A stretch of DNA of 64,000 nucleotides. It comes from Streptomyces sp. NBC_00223 (GTDB taxonomy: Bacteria; Actinomycetota; Actinomycetes; Streptomycetales; Streptomycetaceae). Where the stretch lies: assembly GCF_036199905.1 (NCBI RefSeq), contig NZ_CP108109.1, positions 7,718,001 through 7,782,000 on the forward strand, in the 5' to 3' direction. Shown piece after piece: positions 8,881-17,455 of this stretch (position 1 is the first letter of the stretch; each line of letters starts with the position of its first letter). A program made the position numbers and the translations under genes. The notes beneath the pieces are model-generated. The model was not told where the DNA came from. It saw nothing but the letters and a program-made list of their open reading frames with translations, and did no database searches.

Positions 8881-9689
8881 CACCGACCGTTGAAAGGGCG
8901 GGAGAACATCCGCCGCCCGTGCTCCAGTTGGAGCACATCAGCAAGAGCTTCGGCGCCGTGCAGGCGCTCAGCGACGTCAGCATGAGCGTCGCCGCAGGAG
9001 AGGTCGTGGCGCTCGTCGGCGACAACGGGGCCGGCAAGTCCACCCTGATCAAGACGATCGCCGGCGCCCACCCCCGCGACGGCGGCACCATGGCGGTGAA
9101 CGGCCGACCGGTGTCCCCGCGCAAGCCTATGGACTCGACGCGCCTCGGTATCGCGACCGTCTACCAGGACCTCGCGCTGTGCGACAACCTCGACATCGTC
9201 GCCAACCTGTTCCTCGGGCGCGAGAAGCACCACGGGGGCTTCCTGAGCGCGCTCGACATGGAGCAGATCGCCGTCGGGCTGCTCAAGCGGCTCTCCGTCA
9301 AGATCAAGGACCTGCGCGCACCCGTCTCGTCGCTTTCGGGCGGGCAGCGCCAGTCGGTCGCCATCGCGCGGTCCCTGCTCGGTGAGCCGCGCATGGTCAT
9401 CCTGGACGAGCCCACCGCGGCGCTCGGCGTCGAGCAGACCGCCGAAGTGCTCGAACTCATCGAGCGGCTGCGCGCCGAGGGGCACGCCGTCCTCATGGTG
9501 AGCCACAACCTCGCCGACGTCTTCGACGTGGCGGACCGGATCGTCTGCCTGCGGCTCGGGCGCAGCGTCACCGAGTTCCCCGTCGAGGGGACCACAGAAG
9601 AGCAGGTCGTCGCCGCCATCACGGGCGTCGCCGACAGCAGTGCCCAAAAGCGCCGGAAGCGGCGCCGCGACCGGGCCGAGGAAGGATGA
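8877..9689 (+). CDS. Sugar ABC transporter ATP-binding protein (XylG-like, single domain)
   Basis: The 270-residue ATPase has Walker A GDNGAGKST near residue 45, the signature LSGGQRQSVAIARS, Walker B MVILDEPTAAL and the switch His in MVSHN. It carries one ATP-binding domain, unlike the doubled E. coli XylG, so it should act as a homodimer with the permease. The ATG overlaps the kinase stop (ATGA at 8877-8880), and its own stop overlaps the permease start, showing tight translational coupling. The C-terminus is a basic KRRKRRR tail. Confidence 0.9.
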   Translation: MTPTVERAGEHPPPVLQLEHISKSFGAVQALSDVSMSVAAGEVVALVGDNGAGKSTLIKTIAGAHPRDGGTMAVNGRPVSPRKPMDSTRLGIATVYQDLALCDNLDIVANLFLGREKHHGGFLSALDMEQIAVGLLKRLSVKIKDLRAPVSSLSGGQRQSVAIARSLLGEPRMVILDEPTAALGVEQTAEVLELIERLRAEGHAVLMVSHNLADVFDVADRIVCLRLGRSVTEFPVEGTTEEQVVAAITGVADSSAQKRRKRRRDRAEEG

Positions 9690-10927
9690 CCGTGACCACG
9701 AACACCGCCACCGGCCGCGCGCAGGGCACTGTCCTGCCGCCCGGACCGCCATCGGAGGGGAACTGGGCGCGCGAGCGCCTCCAGCGCCTGCGCACCGGTG
9801 ACTTCGGACCGCTGCCCGTCGTCCTCGGCCTCGTCGTCATCTCGCTGGTCTTCCAGATCGCGAACGGGCGGTTCCTCTCGCCGCAGAACCTGTCCAACCT
9901 GAGCCTGCAGATCGCCTCGACCGGCGTCATCGCGCTCGGCATCGTGTTCGTCCTGATCATCGGGGAGATCGACCTCTCCGCCGGATCGGTGAGCGGGATC
10001 ACCTCCGCCGCCATGGTCGTGCTGAGCATCAACATGGGTTGGCCGCCGGTCCTCGCGATCGTCCTGGCGATCGTGTTCGGCGCCGCGATCGGCCTGTTCC
10101 ACGGGTTCATCTTCACCAAGCTCGGCGTTCCGTCGTTCGTGCTGACCCTGGGCGGACTGCTCGCCTGGCAGGGCGGCCAGCTCCTCGTCCTCGGCAACCA
10201 GGGCACGATCAACATCCCCTACAACGGCGCGATCGCCTCGCTCGCCAACACCACGCTCCCGGCGTGGATCGGCTACGTGATCGCCCTCCTCTACGCGGTG
10301 GCCGCGTTCGGCAGGACGTTCCTCACCGCCAGGCGGCGGCTGGAGCGCGGTCTGACCGTGCGACCCCTCACCGGGGGCCTCGTGCGCGCGTCCGTGATCA
10401 CGGCTCTGATCCTCGCGGCGACAACCGTCTTCGCGCAGTGGCACGGCATCCCGCTGTCGCTGATCATCTTCGTCGGGCTCGTGGTGATGGTCGACGTGCT
10501 GCTGCGCGGCACGACGTTCGGCCGCAAGCTGTTCGCCGTCGGCGGCAACGCCGAGGCGGCCCGGCGCGCCGGCATCCAGGTCGGCACGGTCAAGGTCATC
10601 GCGTTCACGATCGCCTCGTCGCTCGCGGCCTTCGGCGGTGTGCTCGCGGCCTCGCGCCTGTTCGCGGTCAACCAGGCCAGCGGCGGCAGCGACGTGCTGC
10701 TGAACGCGATCGCCGCCGCGGTCATCGGCGGCACAAGCCTGTTCGGCGGGCGCGGCAGCGCATACTCCGCGCTGCTCGGCATGCTCGTCATCGGAGCGGT
10801 GTCCAACGGCATGGATCTGCTCAACCAGACCTCCGCCGTCAAGTACGTGATCACCGGCACTGTCCTCGTCGCCGCCGTCGTGATCGATTCCCTGGCACGA
10901 CGAGGAAGGGCGGCTAGCGGCCGATGA
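9686..10927 (+). CDS. Sugar ABC transporter permease (XylH-like)
   Basis: The 413-residue protein has a cytoplasmic N-terminal tail of about 45 residues and then eight to ten membrane segments. It carries the family sequences IIGEIDLSAGS and, near the C-terminus, AAAVIGGTSLFGGRGS, typical of the BPD_transp_2 ribose/xylose group. Between them a cytoplasmic loop (RAGIQVGTVK) should contact the ATPase. It forms the membrane channel of the importer. It overlaps the ATPase gene and the following SIS gene by four bases each. Confidence 0.9.
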   Translation: MTVTTNTATGRAQGTVLPPGPPSEGNWARERLQRLRTGDFGPLPVVLGLVVISLVFQIANGRFLSPQNLSNLSLQIASTGVIALGIVFVLIIGEIDLSAGSVSGITSAAMVVLSINMGWPPVLAIVLAIVFGAAIGLFHGFIFTKLGVPSFVLTLGGLLAWQGGQLLVLGNQGTINIPYNGAIASLANTTLPAWIGYVIALLYAVAAFGRTFLTARRRLERGLTVRPLTGGLVRASVITALILAATTVFAQWHGIPLSLIIFVGLVVMVDVLLRGTTFGRKLFAVGGNAEAARRAGIQVGTVKVIAFTIASSLAAFGGVLAASRLFAVNQASGGSDVLLNAIAAAVIGGTSLFGGRGSAYSALLGMLVIGAVSNGMDLLNQTSAVKYVITGTVLVAAVVIDSLARRGRAASGR

Positions 10928-11949
10928 GCGTCAACGCGTTTCTGCGACAGGGTTTCGTCCCCTTCAAGGAGGGCGTGGTGGACCAGACCGACCGGCTCAC
11001 CGAAATCGCCCCGGTGCTGCGCGAGCGGGCGCTCGCCGCGGCGAGCGCCGTCGGCCGGCCCGACCGGGCCACTTTCATCGGCATCGGCGCGAGCCTCGCG
11101 GCGCTCGCCGCGCCGGTCGCCCACCTGTCGGCACACGGCATCCCGAGTGTCCGGCTCAACGCGGCCGAGGCGGGGCCGTTCGACGAGAACGCCACGCTCA
11201 TCGCGCTGTCGCAGTCGGGCCGCAGCCGCGAGACGGTCGACGTGATACGCGCGGCCCCGGGCCGCAAACTCGCGGTCGTCAACGTCACCGACTCACCGAT
11301 GGCCTCCGCCGCCGACTCGGTGCTCACACTCGGCGACCTGCCCGACAGCCTCGCCTCGACGATCGGCTTCACCGCCTCGGCGATGGCCGTGTCGATGCTC
11401 GCCGAGACCTGGACCGACGGCGAACCGTCCGCGTCGTGGCTCAGCCTGGGGGAGCGGCTGGCCGGATTCCTCACGGTGACCTCCGCACAGGCCGAGGAGA
11501 TCGCGGACCGGCTGTCGGCCGCGTCGATCATCGACCTGGTGGCGCCGGCGGACCAGTACGGAGCGGCCGAAGGCGGCGCGCTGCTGCTGCGCGAGGTGAC
11601 GCGGGTGCCCGCCGCGTCGTTCGAGACACGGCAGTACCTGCACGGGCTGATGGAGTCGACCCACCCCTCGACCCTGCACATCGTTCTCGACGGTCCCGAC
11701 GACGGGCAGATCGTCCGGGCCCTCGGCTCGCTCGGCCGTCAGATCGTCGAGCTGCGCACCGGCGCTCCCGTCACCCACGGCGAGCGGACCCTGGTCGTGC
11801 CGGTCGAGGCGCGCGGCCCCCTGGAGATTCCGATCTTCGTGGCGGCGCTGCTGCAACAGGTGGCGCTGCGCGCGGCGCGGGCGCGGGGGATCGACCCCGA
11901 CGAGTTCCTCTTCCTCGACACGGGCACCAAGCTCGACGACGGCGAATAG
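10924..11949 (+). CDS. SIS-domain sugar-phosphate isomerase/deaminase (GlmS/NagB-II type)
   Basis: The 341-residue protein has two SIS domains like the C-terminal half of GlmS, without the glutaminase half. Visible are GIGASLAAL near residue 58, the phosphate-binding ALSQSGRSRETVD near residue 96, and ETRQYLHGLMES, matching the E..HG region of GlmS. Such stand-alone proteins usually deaminate or isomerise amino-sugar phosphates. With NagA and NanE beside it, the likely reaction is glucosamine-6-P to fructose-6-P plus ammonia. A MurQ etherase is less likely because its GAGTSGR signature is absent. A gap of 98 bases precedes the regulator gene. Confidence 0.75.
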   Translation: MSVNAFLRQGFVPFKEGVVDQTDRLTEIAPVLRERALAAASAVGRPDRATFIGIGASLAALAAPVAHLSAHGIPSVRLNAAEAGPFDENATLIALSQSGRSRETVDVIRAAPGRKLAVVNVTDSPMASAADSVLTLGDLPDSLASTIGFTASAMAVSMLAETWTDGEPSASWLSLGERLAGFLTVTSAQAEEIADRLSAASIIDLVAPADQYGAAEGGALLLREVTRVPAASFETRQYLHGLMESTHPSTLHIVLDGPDDGQIVRALGSLGRQIVELRTGAPVTHGERTLVVPVEARGPLEIPIFVAALLQQVALRAARARGIDPDEFLFLDTGTKLDDGE

Positions 11950-12047
11950 CCGCCACAGGCCCGGCCGCCGGACGACCGCCTCGGCACCGTACGGCACGGG
12001 CGCCGAATACGTCTCTCCCCATCAATCCAACGGACACAATCGGGGCT

Positions 12048-12890
12048 ATGTCTACTTCGCCAGCACTGCACCGTAAGGTGGCGCAGCACCTCAGGGAACG
12101 CATCGAATCGGGGGTGATCGCCCCCGGTTCGAGAATGCCCTCCGAGCGGGTTCTCGCTGAGCAGTTCGACGTCAGCCGGGTCACCGTCCGCCAGGCATTG
12201 AAGGACCTGGAGGTGGCCGGTCTGGTCAAGGTCATCGCGGGTGCCCGGTGGGTGCGGGGAGAGACGTCGGCGCCGGCCTCGCTCCGGCCCGCCGAGCCGG
12301 AGGCGGAGTCGATCGAGGAGGGCGCCACCGGGCTCGTGAGCTTCTCGGACCTCGCGTCCGCGAACGGCCTGACGTCCAGTTCGAAAGTGTTGAAGTGCCT
12401 CACTCGCGCGAGTTCGCTCGACGAGGCGGACCTGCTGGGTGTCGCGCCGGGTGCTCCCATCGTCGAACTGGTCCGGCTGCGGCACCTCGACGGCATCCCC
12501 ACCCTGATCGACTTCTCGCTCATCCCGGAGGGCCTGGCGCCCGGACTGGGCGAACACGATTTCACGACCGCTTCCCTCTACCGCACGCTCGCCGAGCAGT
12601 ACGGCCTGCACGCGGTCAGAGCCGATTGCGTCATCGAAGCGCGCGGCGCGTCCGCCGAGATCGCCGAAAGCCTCGGCCTTGCCCCGGGCGACCCCATCCT
12701 GGAGATCGTCCAGACCACGTTCGACGAGAACCGCCGGGTCGTGCAGTGGTGCCGCAGCGTCTACCGCGGCGACCGCTACCGCTTCCGCGCCGCCCTCCAG
12801 GGCCAGGCCGGCCGCGCGCACCGCCCCCCAACCGCCGCGGAGCCGACCGGCCGCGGCGCCGTACCGCACATAGCGAGGTTGTATCCATGA
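12048..12890 (+). CDS. GntR family regulator, HutC/UTRA subfamily
   Basis: The 280-residue protein has a GntR winged helix-turn-helix at residues 5-70 (PSERVLAEQFDVSRVTVRQAL, shown in part) and a UTRA effector domain from about residue 95 to 250, which in this subfamily binds sugar phosphates. It is probably the local regulator, responding to an amino-sugar phosphate and binding the ACCA/TGGT sites upstream of the binding-protein gene; this is inferred from context. It is co-directional within the operon, and its stop overlaps the nagA start (ATGA). Confidence 0.85.
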   Translation: MSTSPALHRKVAQHLRERIESGVIAPGSRMPSERVLAEQFDVSRVTVRQALKDLEVAGLVKVIAGARWVRGETSAPASLRPAEPEAESIEEGATGLVSFSDLASANGLTSSSKVLKCLTRASSLDEADLLGVAPGAPIVELVRLRHLDGIPTLIDFSLIPEGLAPGLGEHDFTTASLYRTLAEQYGLHAVRADCVIEARGASAEIAESLGLAPGDPILEIVQTTFDENRRVVQWCRSVYRGDRYRFRAALQGQAGRAHRPPTAAEPTGRGAVPHIARLYP

Positions 12891-13984
12891 GAGTTTCCGC
12901 ACGTGGCGCCGTCATCGCCGGCGCCTGGGTGAAGGGCGACGTCGAGGTCGACGACGGACGGCTGGTACGCGCCGGCCTGCCGTCGACCGGCACGGGGTAC
13001 GTTCTGCCCGGCCTGGTGGACCTACAGGTCAACGGGTACGGCGGGGTCGACTTCAACGCGGCGACGGCCGAGGAGTTCGAGCGGGCGTTCGCGGCGCTCA
13101 CCCGGGACGGCGTCTTCCACGTACAGCCCACCGTCATCACCGACTCCGCGGACAACGTGGTCCGGCAGCTCCGCGTGCTCGGCAAGCTCCAGGAGTCGGC
13201 GCCGCGCGGCGCGAAGGTCGTGGGCGTGCACGCCGAGGGCCCGTTCCTGTCCCCGCACCACCGCGGCGTGCACCGCACCGAGTACCTCCGCGACCCCGAC
13301 ATCGGCGTCGTGCGGCGGTTCCTCGACGCCGGGCCGCTGCGCACGATCACCGTCGCCCCCGAACTGCCCGGCGCGCTGGAGCTGATCGCCTGGGCCGCCC
13401 GGGAAGGGGTGATCGTGCAGGCCGGGCACTCGGGCGCCGACACGGCGACCGCGTACGCGGGCTTCGACGCGGGCGCCCGCGCGGTCACGCACCTGTTCAA
13501 CGGGATGATCGCGTTCAGCCACCGCGCCCCCGGCATCGCGGGCGCGACGCTCAACCGGGAGGAGGTCGCCATCCAGCTCATCGCCGACGACATCCACCTG
13601 GCGCGCGAGACCTCGCTGTTCGCGCTCAAGGCCGCCGAGCACCGCATCATGCTCGTCACCGACGCCGCGTCCCCCGCCGGGGCGGGCGACGGCGCCTTCA
13701 CCGTGGGCGGCTTCACGGTCACGGTCACCGAGGGCGTGCCGCGCCTGCCCGACGGCACCCTCGCCGGCAGCACGGTGACGCTGCTTCAGCAGGTGCGCAA
13801 GCTCGTCGAGCACGACTGGCCCGTCGACCGCGCGGTGAACCTGGCCAGCCGCGCGCCCGCCCGCTTCTACGGGCTCACCGGCGCGGGGGAGCTGACCCTC
13901 GGCGGCCCGGCCGACCTGATCGTGACCGACGAGAACGTCGCCGTCGAGCGCGTCCTGGTCGGCGGAGAGGAGTTCGCGGCGTGA
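12887..13984 (+). CDS. nagA: N-acetylglucosamine-6-phosphate deacetylase
   Basis: The 365-residue amidohydrolase removes acetate from GlcNAc-6-P to give glucosamine-6-P in the cytoplasm. It shows the opening PGLVDLQVNGYGGVDF, the metal-ligand motif HAEGPFLSP, the histidines in QAGHSGA and THLFNGM, and the catalytic Asp region LVTDAASPAG. The Q-x-N form of the first motif is the one found in E. coli NagA. Length fits the family. It is coupled to the GntR gene upstream and overlaps nanE by four bases (GTGA). Fructose-6-P would follow through the SIS protein. Confidence 0.92.
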   Translation: MRVSARGAVIAGAWVKGDVEVDDGRLVRAGLPSTGTGYVLPGLVDLQVNGYGGVDFNAATAEEFERAFAALTRDGVFHVQPTVITDSADNVVRQLRVLGKLQESAPRGAKVVGVHAEGPFLSPHHRGVHRTEYLRDPDIGVVRRFLDAGPLRTITVAPELPGALELIAWAAREGVIVQAGHSGADTATAYAGFDAGARAVTHLFNGMIAFSHRAPGIAGATLNREEVAIQLIADDIHLARETSLFALKAAEHRIMLVTDAASPAGAGDGAFTVGGFTVTVTEGVPRLPDGTLAGSTVTLLQQVRKLVEHDWPVDRAVNLASRAPARFYGLTGAGELTLGGPADLIVTDENVAVERVLVGGEEFAA

Positions 13985-14661
13985 ACCTCCTTCCCCGCGG
14001 GCTGATCGTCTCGCTCACCCCGTCGCCGCAGTCGCCCTGGCAGCACATCGACGACGTCGTCCGGCTCGCCGCCGCCGCGCAGGCCGGCGGCGCCGTCGCC
14101 GTGAAGATGGACGGCCCGGACGCCGTGCGCGCCGTGAAGCGCGCCCTCCCCGGCTTCCCCGTGCTCGCTGTCAGCATCGACGGCTCGCACGGCGGGGTCG
14201 TCCGCATCACGCCGACGCGGGACCACGCGGCCGCGCTGGTGGACGCCGGCGCCGACGTCGTCGAACTGGAGGCGGACTCGGCCGCGCGTCGCCACGACGG
14301 GCAGGACCTGTCCGAGCTGGTCGCGTCGTTCGTCGCGCTCGGCAGGCCGGTCAAGGCGGGTGTGCCGGGGATCGACGACGCGCGCACCGCCGTGGAGGCG
14401 GGCGCCGCGCTGGTGAGCTCGTCGACGATGGGCTACCCCGCCAAGGCGAACACCGGCCCGCTGCCCGACCTCGGGCTCGTGGCGACCCTCGTGGCCGCCG
14501 CCGGGGTGCCGGTCGTCGCCGAGCGCGGCTACTCGACGCCGGACGACGTGCGCGCGGCCATTGACGCGGGCGCGCACGCCGTCGTGGTCGGCTCGGCCAT
14601 CGTCGACCCCGTCTGGCTGACTGCCCGTTTCGCCGGCGCGGCGTACGCCACCACTCCGTAG
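13981..14661 (+). CDS. nanE: N-acetylmannosamine-6-phosphate 2-epimerase
   Basis: The 226-residue TIM-barrel protein matches NanE: an opening GLIVSLTPSPQSPW, a lysine in AVKMDG, VVELEADSAAR, KAGVPGIDDA and the closing phosphate site VVGSAIVDP. It converts ManNAc-6-P to GlcNAc-6-P, feeding NagA. Start is GTG overlapping the nagA stop. Its presence with a ROK kinase and a dedicated importer is the main reason to read the operon as ManNAc (or sialic-acid-derived ManNAc) use; no sialic acid lyase is seen nearby. A strong hairpin follows after 16 bases. Confidence 0.85.
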   Translation: MNLLPRGLIVSLTPSPQSPWQHIDDVVRLAAAAQAGGAVAVKMDGPDAVRAVKRALPGFPVLAVSIDGSHGGVVRITPTRDHAAALVDAGADVVELEADSAARRHDGQDLSELVASFVALGRPVKAGVPGIDDARTAVEAGAALVSSSTMGYPAKANTGPLPDLGLVATLVAAAGVPVVAERGYSTPDDVRAAIDAGAHAVVVGSAIVDPVWLTARFAGAAYATTP

Positions 14662-14677
14662 CCCGGCATGCGAACCC

Positions 14678-14709
14678 GGCCAGGAACCCCGCCGAAGGGG
14701 CTCCTGGCC
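14678..14709 (+). terminator. Hairpin terminator after the amino-sugar operon
   Basis: GGCCAGGA plus CCCC pairs with GGGG plus TCCTGGCC, giving a 13-position stem with one A-C mismatch around GCCGAA. It starts 16 bases after the nanE stop. No U-run follows, as is common in high-GC actinomycetes. Confidence 0.75.
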
Positions 14710-14933
14710 GTGGCCTTACGGAGCAGGGCGACAGCTCGGGCGCCGCTTTCGCGTCCGTCGCCCTGCTGCGGGGCGAGCCCGTACCGGTCGGGCCGGCCGG
14801 GTCGGGGTGGAAACCGAAGCCGTTCAGCAGCCGTGTGCCGCCCGCCGGTTGCCGGGGTCAGTGGCGACGGTGCCGAACCCGGGGCGACGGCCGGGGTGCT
14901 TCGGGCGGCGCCGCGGTGCCCGGGTTCGGCCGT

Positions 14934-15073
14934 GCCGCGGTCCGCCGCCGGGATCCGCGGCCCTCGCGTGGACACCGAGGGGCACGCGTATGGACTTCGA
15001 CCTGGTCGGACCGACCGCAGGGCCTTTTGCCGACTGCACACCGCGGCGGTGGTGCCCCGGCCGATCTGTCCAC
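14934..15073 (+). pseudogene. Broken copy of the 5' end of the flavin reductase gene at 56 kb
   Basis: This 140-base stretch aligns almost end to end with 55950-56096, which covers the promoter and first ~33 codons of the flavin reductase gene. Shared blocks include GATCCGCGGCC, the GCGTGGA-A-C segment, GGACTTCGACC, AGGGCCTTTT and GGTGGTGCCCCGGCCGATC. The copy has an ATG at 14990 but shifts frame within ten codons and stops resembling the gene after 15073, so it codes for nothing. The rest of 14710-15289 holds no recognisable gene. Confidence 0.75.
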
Positions 15074-15289
15074 GGAGCGTCCGGCAGGCGCCCGCCCGCG
15101 CGCGGCGGTTCGCGCCGGCGTGGACGGCGCGCCGGGGGGCGCGGACACATCGTGTCAATGATCCGTTCGGGCTCCGCGCGCCCTGCCGACGGACACGGGC
15201 CGCAGCGATGATGAGCGGACCGCACCTGATCCAGGCGACTCCGCACACCGGCCTCTTGGCGGGTGGACACGCGGTGGAAGGAATCCACT

Positions 15290-16042
15290 TTGTTGCTCCT
15301 CATCTCCCCGGACAGCGTCGAGGAGGCTCTCGACTGCGCGAAGGCAGCGGAGTACCTCGACATCGTCGATGTCAAGAAGCCCGACGAAGGCTCGCTCGGC
15401 GCGAACTTCCCGTGGGTCATCAGGGAAATCCGCGATGCGGTCCCGGCGGAAAAGCCGGTGTCCGCCACCGTGGGGGACGTACCGTACAAGCCCGGCACGG
15501 TGGCCCAGGCGGCGCTCGGTGCCGCTGTCTCCGGAGCCTCGTACATCAAGGTCGGCCTCTACGGGTGCACGACGCCCGAACAGGCCATCGAGGTCATGCG
15601 AGGGGTGGTCCGGGCGGTGAAGGACTACCGGCCGGAAGCGTTCGTCGTCGCCTCGGGCTACGCCGACGCCGACCGGATCGGCTGCGTCAACCCGCTCGCG
15701 CTGCCCGACATCGCCCGCCGTTCCGGCTGCGACGCGGCCATGCTCGACACCGCGATCAAGGACGGGACACGGCTGTTCGACCACGTTCCGCCCGACGTCT
15801 GCGCGGAGTTCGTCCGGCTGGCCCACGAGGCCGATCTGCTCGCCGCCCTCGCGGGCAGCGTCAAGGTGGACGACCTCGGCGCGCTGACCCGCATCGGCAC
15901 CGACATCGTGGGGGTGCGTGGGGCGGTCTGCGAGGGGGGTGACCGCAGGACCGGAAAGATTCAGCCACGGCTGGTGGCTGCCTTCCGGGCGGAGATGGAC
16001 CGGCATGCCCGCGAGTACGCAGCTGCCGCCGCCGCGAGCTGA
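15290..16042 (+). CDS. mfnB: (5-formylfuran-3-yl)methyl phosphate synthase, MfnB family
   Basis: The 250-residue protein is a close relative of archaeal MfnB, which joins two glyceraldehyde-3-P molecules into 4-(hydroxymethyl)-2-furancarboxaldehyde phosphate. Conserved blocks are an opening MLLLISP, the Schiff-base lysine in DVKKP (K29), GSLGANFPW, SATVGDVPYKPGT, YIKVGLYG, the second lysine in MLDTAIKDG and VGVRGAVCEGGDR near the end. TTG at 15290 is preferred: it gives the usual family N-terminus and has GGAAGGAA upstream; GTG 15263 is in frame. In methanogens the product goes to methanofuran, but here it is followed by two oxidoreductase genes, pointing to a furan metabolite (inference). 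Confidence 0.9.
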   Translation: MLLLISPDSVEEALDCAKAAEYLDIVDVKKPDEGSLGANFPWVIREIRDAVPAEKPVSATVGDVPYKPGTVAQAALGAAVSGASYIKVGLYGCTTPEQAIEVMRGVVRAVKDYRPEAFVVASGYADADRIGCVNPLALPDIARRSGCDAAMLDTAIKDGTRLFDHVPPDVCAEFVRLAHEADLLAALAGSVKVDDLGALTRIGTDIVGVRGAVCEGGDRRTGKIQPRLVAAFRAEMDRHAREYAAAAAAS

Positions 16043-16049
16043 CGCCGGC

Positions 16050-17453
16050 ATGCCGACACGTCAGCCCAGCCGCACGCCCGGGACCCGCGGCGGGCGCTTC
16101 GCCGTCATCGACCCGGCAGCGGGCGAAGCATTCGACGAGGCCCCCGACCAGCAGCCGGACGAGTTGGACGCCGTCGTCGACCGGGCTCACGCGGCCTGGC
16201 GCGGCTGGCGGGCCGACCCCGCCGCCCGCACCACCGCGTTGCTCGCCGCAGCCGACGCCGTGGAGGCGGCCGGGGCCGAACTCGCTCCGCTGCTCACCCG
16301 TGAACAGGGCAAACCCCTGGCCGAGTCGTACGCGGAGGTCGCCCGCGCGGCGGCCCGCCTGCGCTACTTCGCCGAGCTGGACCCCGGGCGCCAGCCGATC
16401 ACCGACGGTCGGCCGGTACGCAGCGAGGTCCGCTGGCGGCCGCTCGGACCCGTCGCCGCGATCGTCCCGTGGAACCTTCCCCTCCAGCTCGCGTCGGCGA
16501 AGTTCGCGCCCGCGCTCGCCGCGGGCAACACGATGGTGCTCAAGCCCTCCCCGTTCACGCCCCTCGCCACCCGGCTGCTGGGGTCCGTCATCTCCGCAGC
16601 TCTTCCCGAGGACGTACTGACGATCGTCACCGGCCGCGAACCCCTCGGCGCCCGCCTCGCGTCCCATCCGGGAATCCGCCATGTGACCTTCACCGGTTCG
16701 ATTCCCACCGGGCGGGCGGTCGCGGAGGGCGCGGCGTCCTCGCTCGCCCGGGTCACCCTGGAGCTGGGCGGCAACGACGCGGCCATCCTGCTGGACGACG
16801 TGGAGGTGGAGCGGATCGCGGACCGGCTGTTCTGGGCGGCGTTCCGCAACTGCGGGCAGGTCTGCATGGCGGTCAAGCGCGTCTACGCCCCGGCCCGGCT
16901 CCATTCCCGAGTGGTCGAGGCTCTCGCACAGCGCGCCAAGACCGCCGTCGTCGGACCGGGGCTCGATCCGGGCTCGCAACTGGGGCCGGTCAACAACGCC
17001 GCCCAGCTGGCCCGGGTCGAGCGTTACACGGCCCGGGCCCTGGCGGACGGCGCCCGGGCCGTGGCCGGCGGCCACCGGCTGGACCGACCGGGCTACTTCT
17101 TCGCCCCGACGATTCTGGACGGTGTCCCCTCCGACAGCCCGGTCGTGACGGAAGAACAGTTCGGTCCGGTCCTGCCGGTGCTGCCGTACGGAAGCCTCGA
17201 CGAAGCCGTCGAGGCGGCCAACGACACCGGCTTCGGGCTGGGCGGCTCGGTATGGGGGACCGACCTCGACCGGGCCGAGGCGGTGGCCGACCGGCTGGAA
17301 TGCGGGACGGCCTGGATCAACCATCACGCCGAACTGTCCTTCGCCCAGCCCTTCGCGGGCATCAAGGAGAGCGGTGTCGGCGTCGCGGGCGGGCCGTGGG
17401 GGCTCTACGGGAACCTCAGGCCGTTCGTCGTGCACCGTCCGGAGGGGACGTGA
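16050..17453 (+). CDS. NAD(P)-dependent aldehyde dehydrogenase
   Basis: The 467-residue protein has the full aldehyde dehydrogenase set: VPWNLPL with the oxyanion Asn, KPSPFTPLA, the FTGS cofactor turn, the general base in LELGGND (E238) and the nucleophile in NCGQVCMA (C272). Such enzymes oxidise an aldehyde to a carboxylate. Its start lies 7 bases after mfnB, so the natural substrate would be the furan-carboxaldehyde made there or a later aldehyde made by the neighbouring alcohol dehydrogenase. ATG 16005, overlapping mfnB, is an alternative start with a slightly better ribosome site. Confidence 0.88.
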   Translation: MPTRQPSRTPGTRGGRFAVIDPAAGEAFDEAPDQQPDELDAVVDRAHAAWRGWRADPAARTTALLAAADAVEAAGAELAPLLTREQGKPLAESYAEVARAAARLRYFAELDPGRQPITDGRPVRSEVRWRPLGPVAAIVPWNLPLQLASAKFAPALAAGNTMVLKPSPFTPLATRLLGSVISAALPEDVLTIVTGREPLGARLASHPGIRHVTFTGSIPTGRAVAEGAASSLARVTLELGGNDAAILLDDVEVERIADRLFWAAFRNCGQVCMAVKRVYAPARLHSRVVEALAQRAKTAVVGPGLDPGSQLGPVNNAAQLARVERYTARALADGARAVAGGHRLDRPGYFFAPTILDGVPSDSPVVTEEQFGPVLPVLPYGSLDEAVEAANDTGFGLGGSVWGTDLDRAEAVADRLECGTAWINHHAELSFAQPFAGIKESGVGVAGGPWGLYGNLRPFVVHRPEGT

Positions 17454-17455
17454 CG

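Noticed and set aside
15263..16042. GTG 15263 as mfnB start
   Set aside because: In frame, but it adds nine residues before the family's conserved N-terminus, and GGAAGGAA fits TTG 15290 better.
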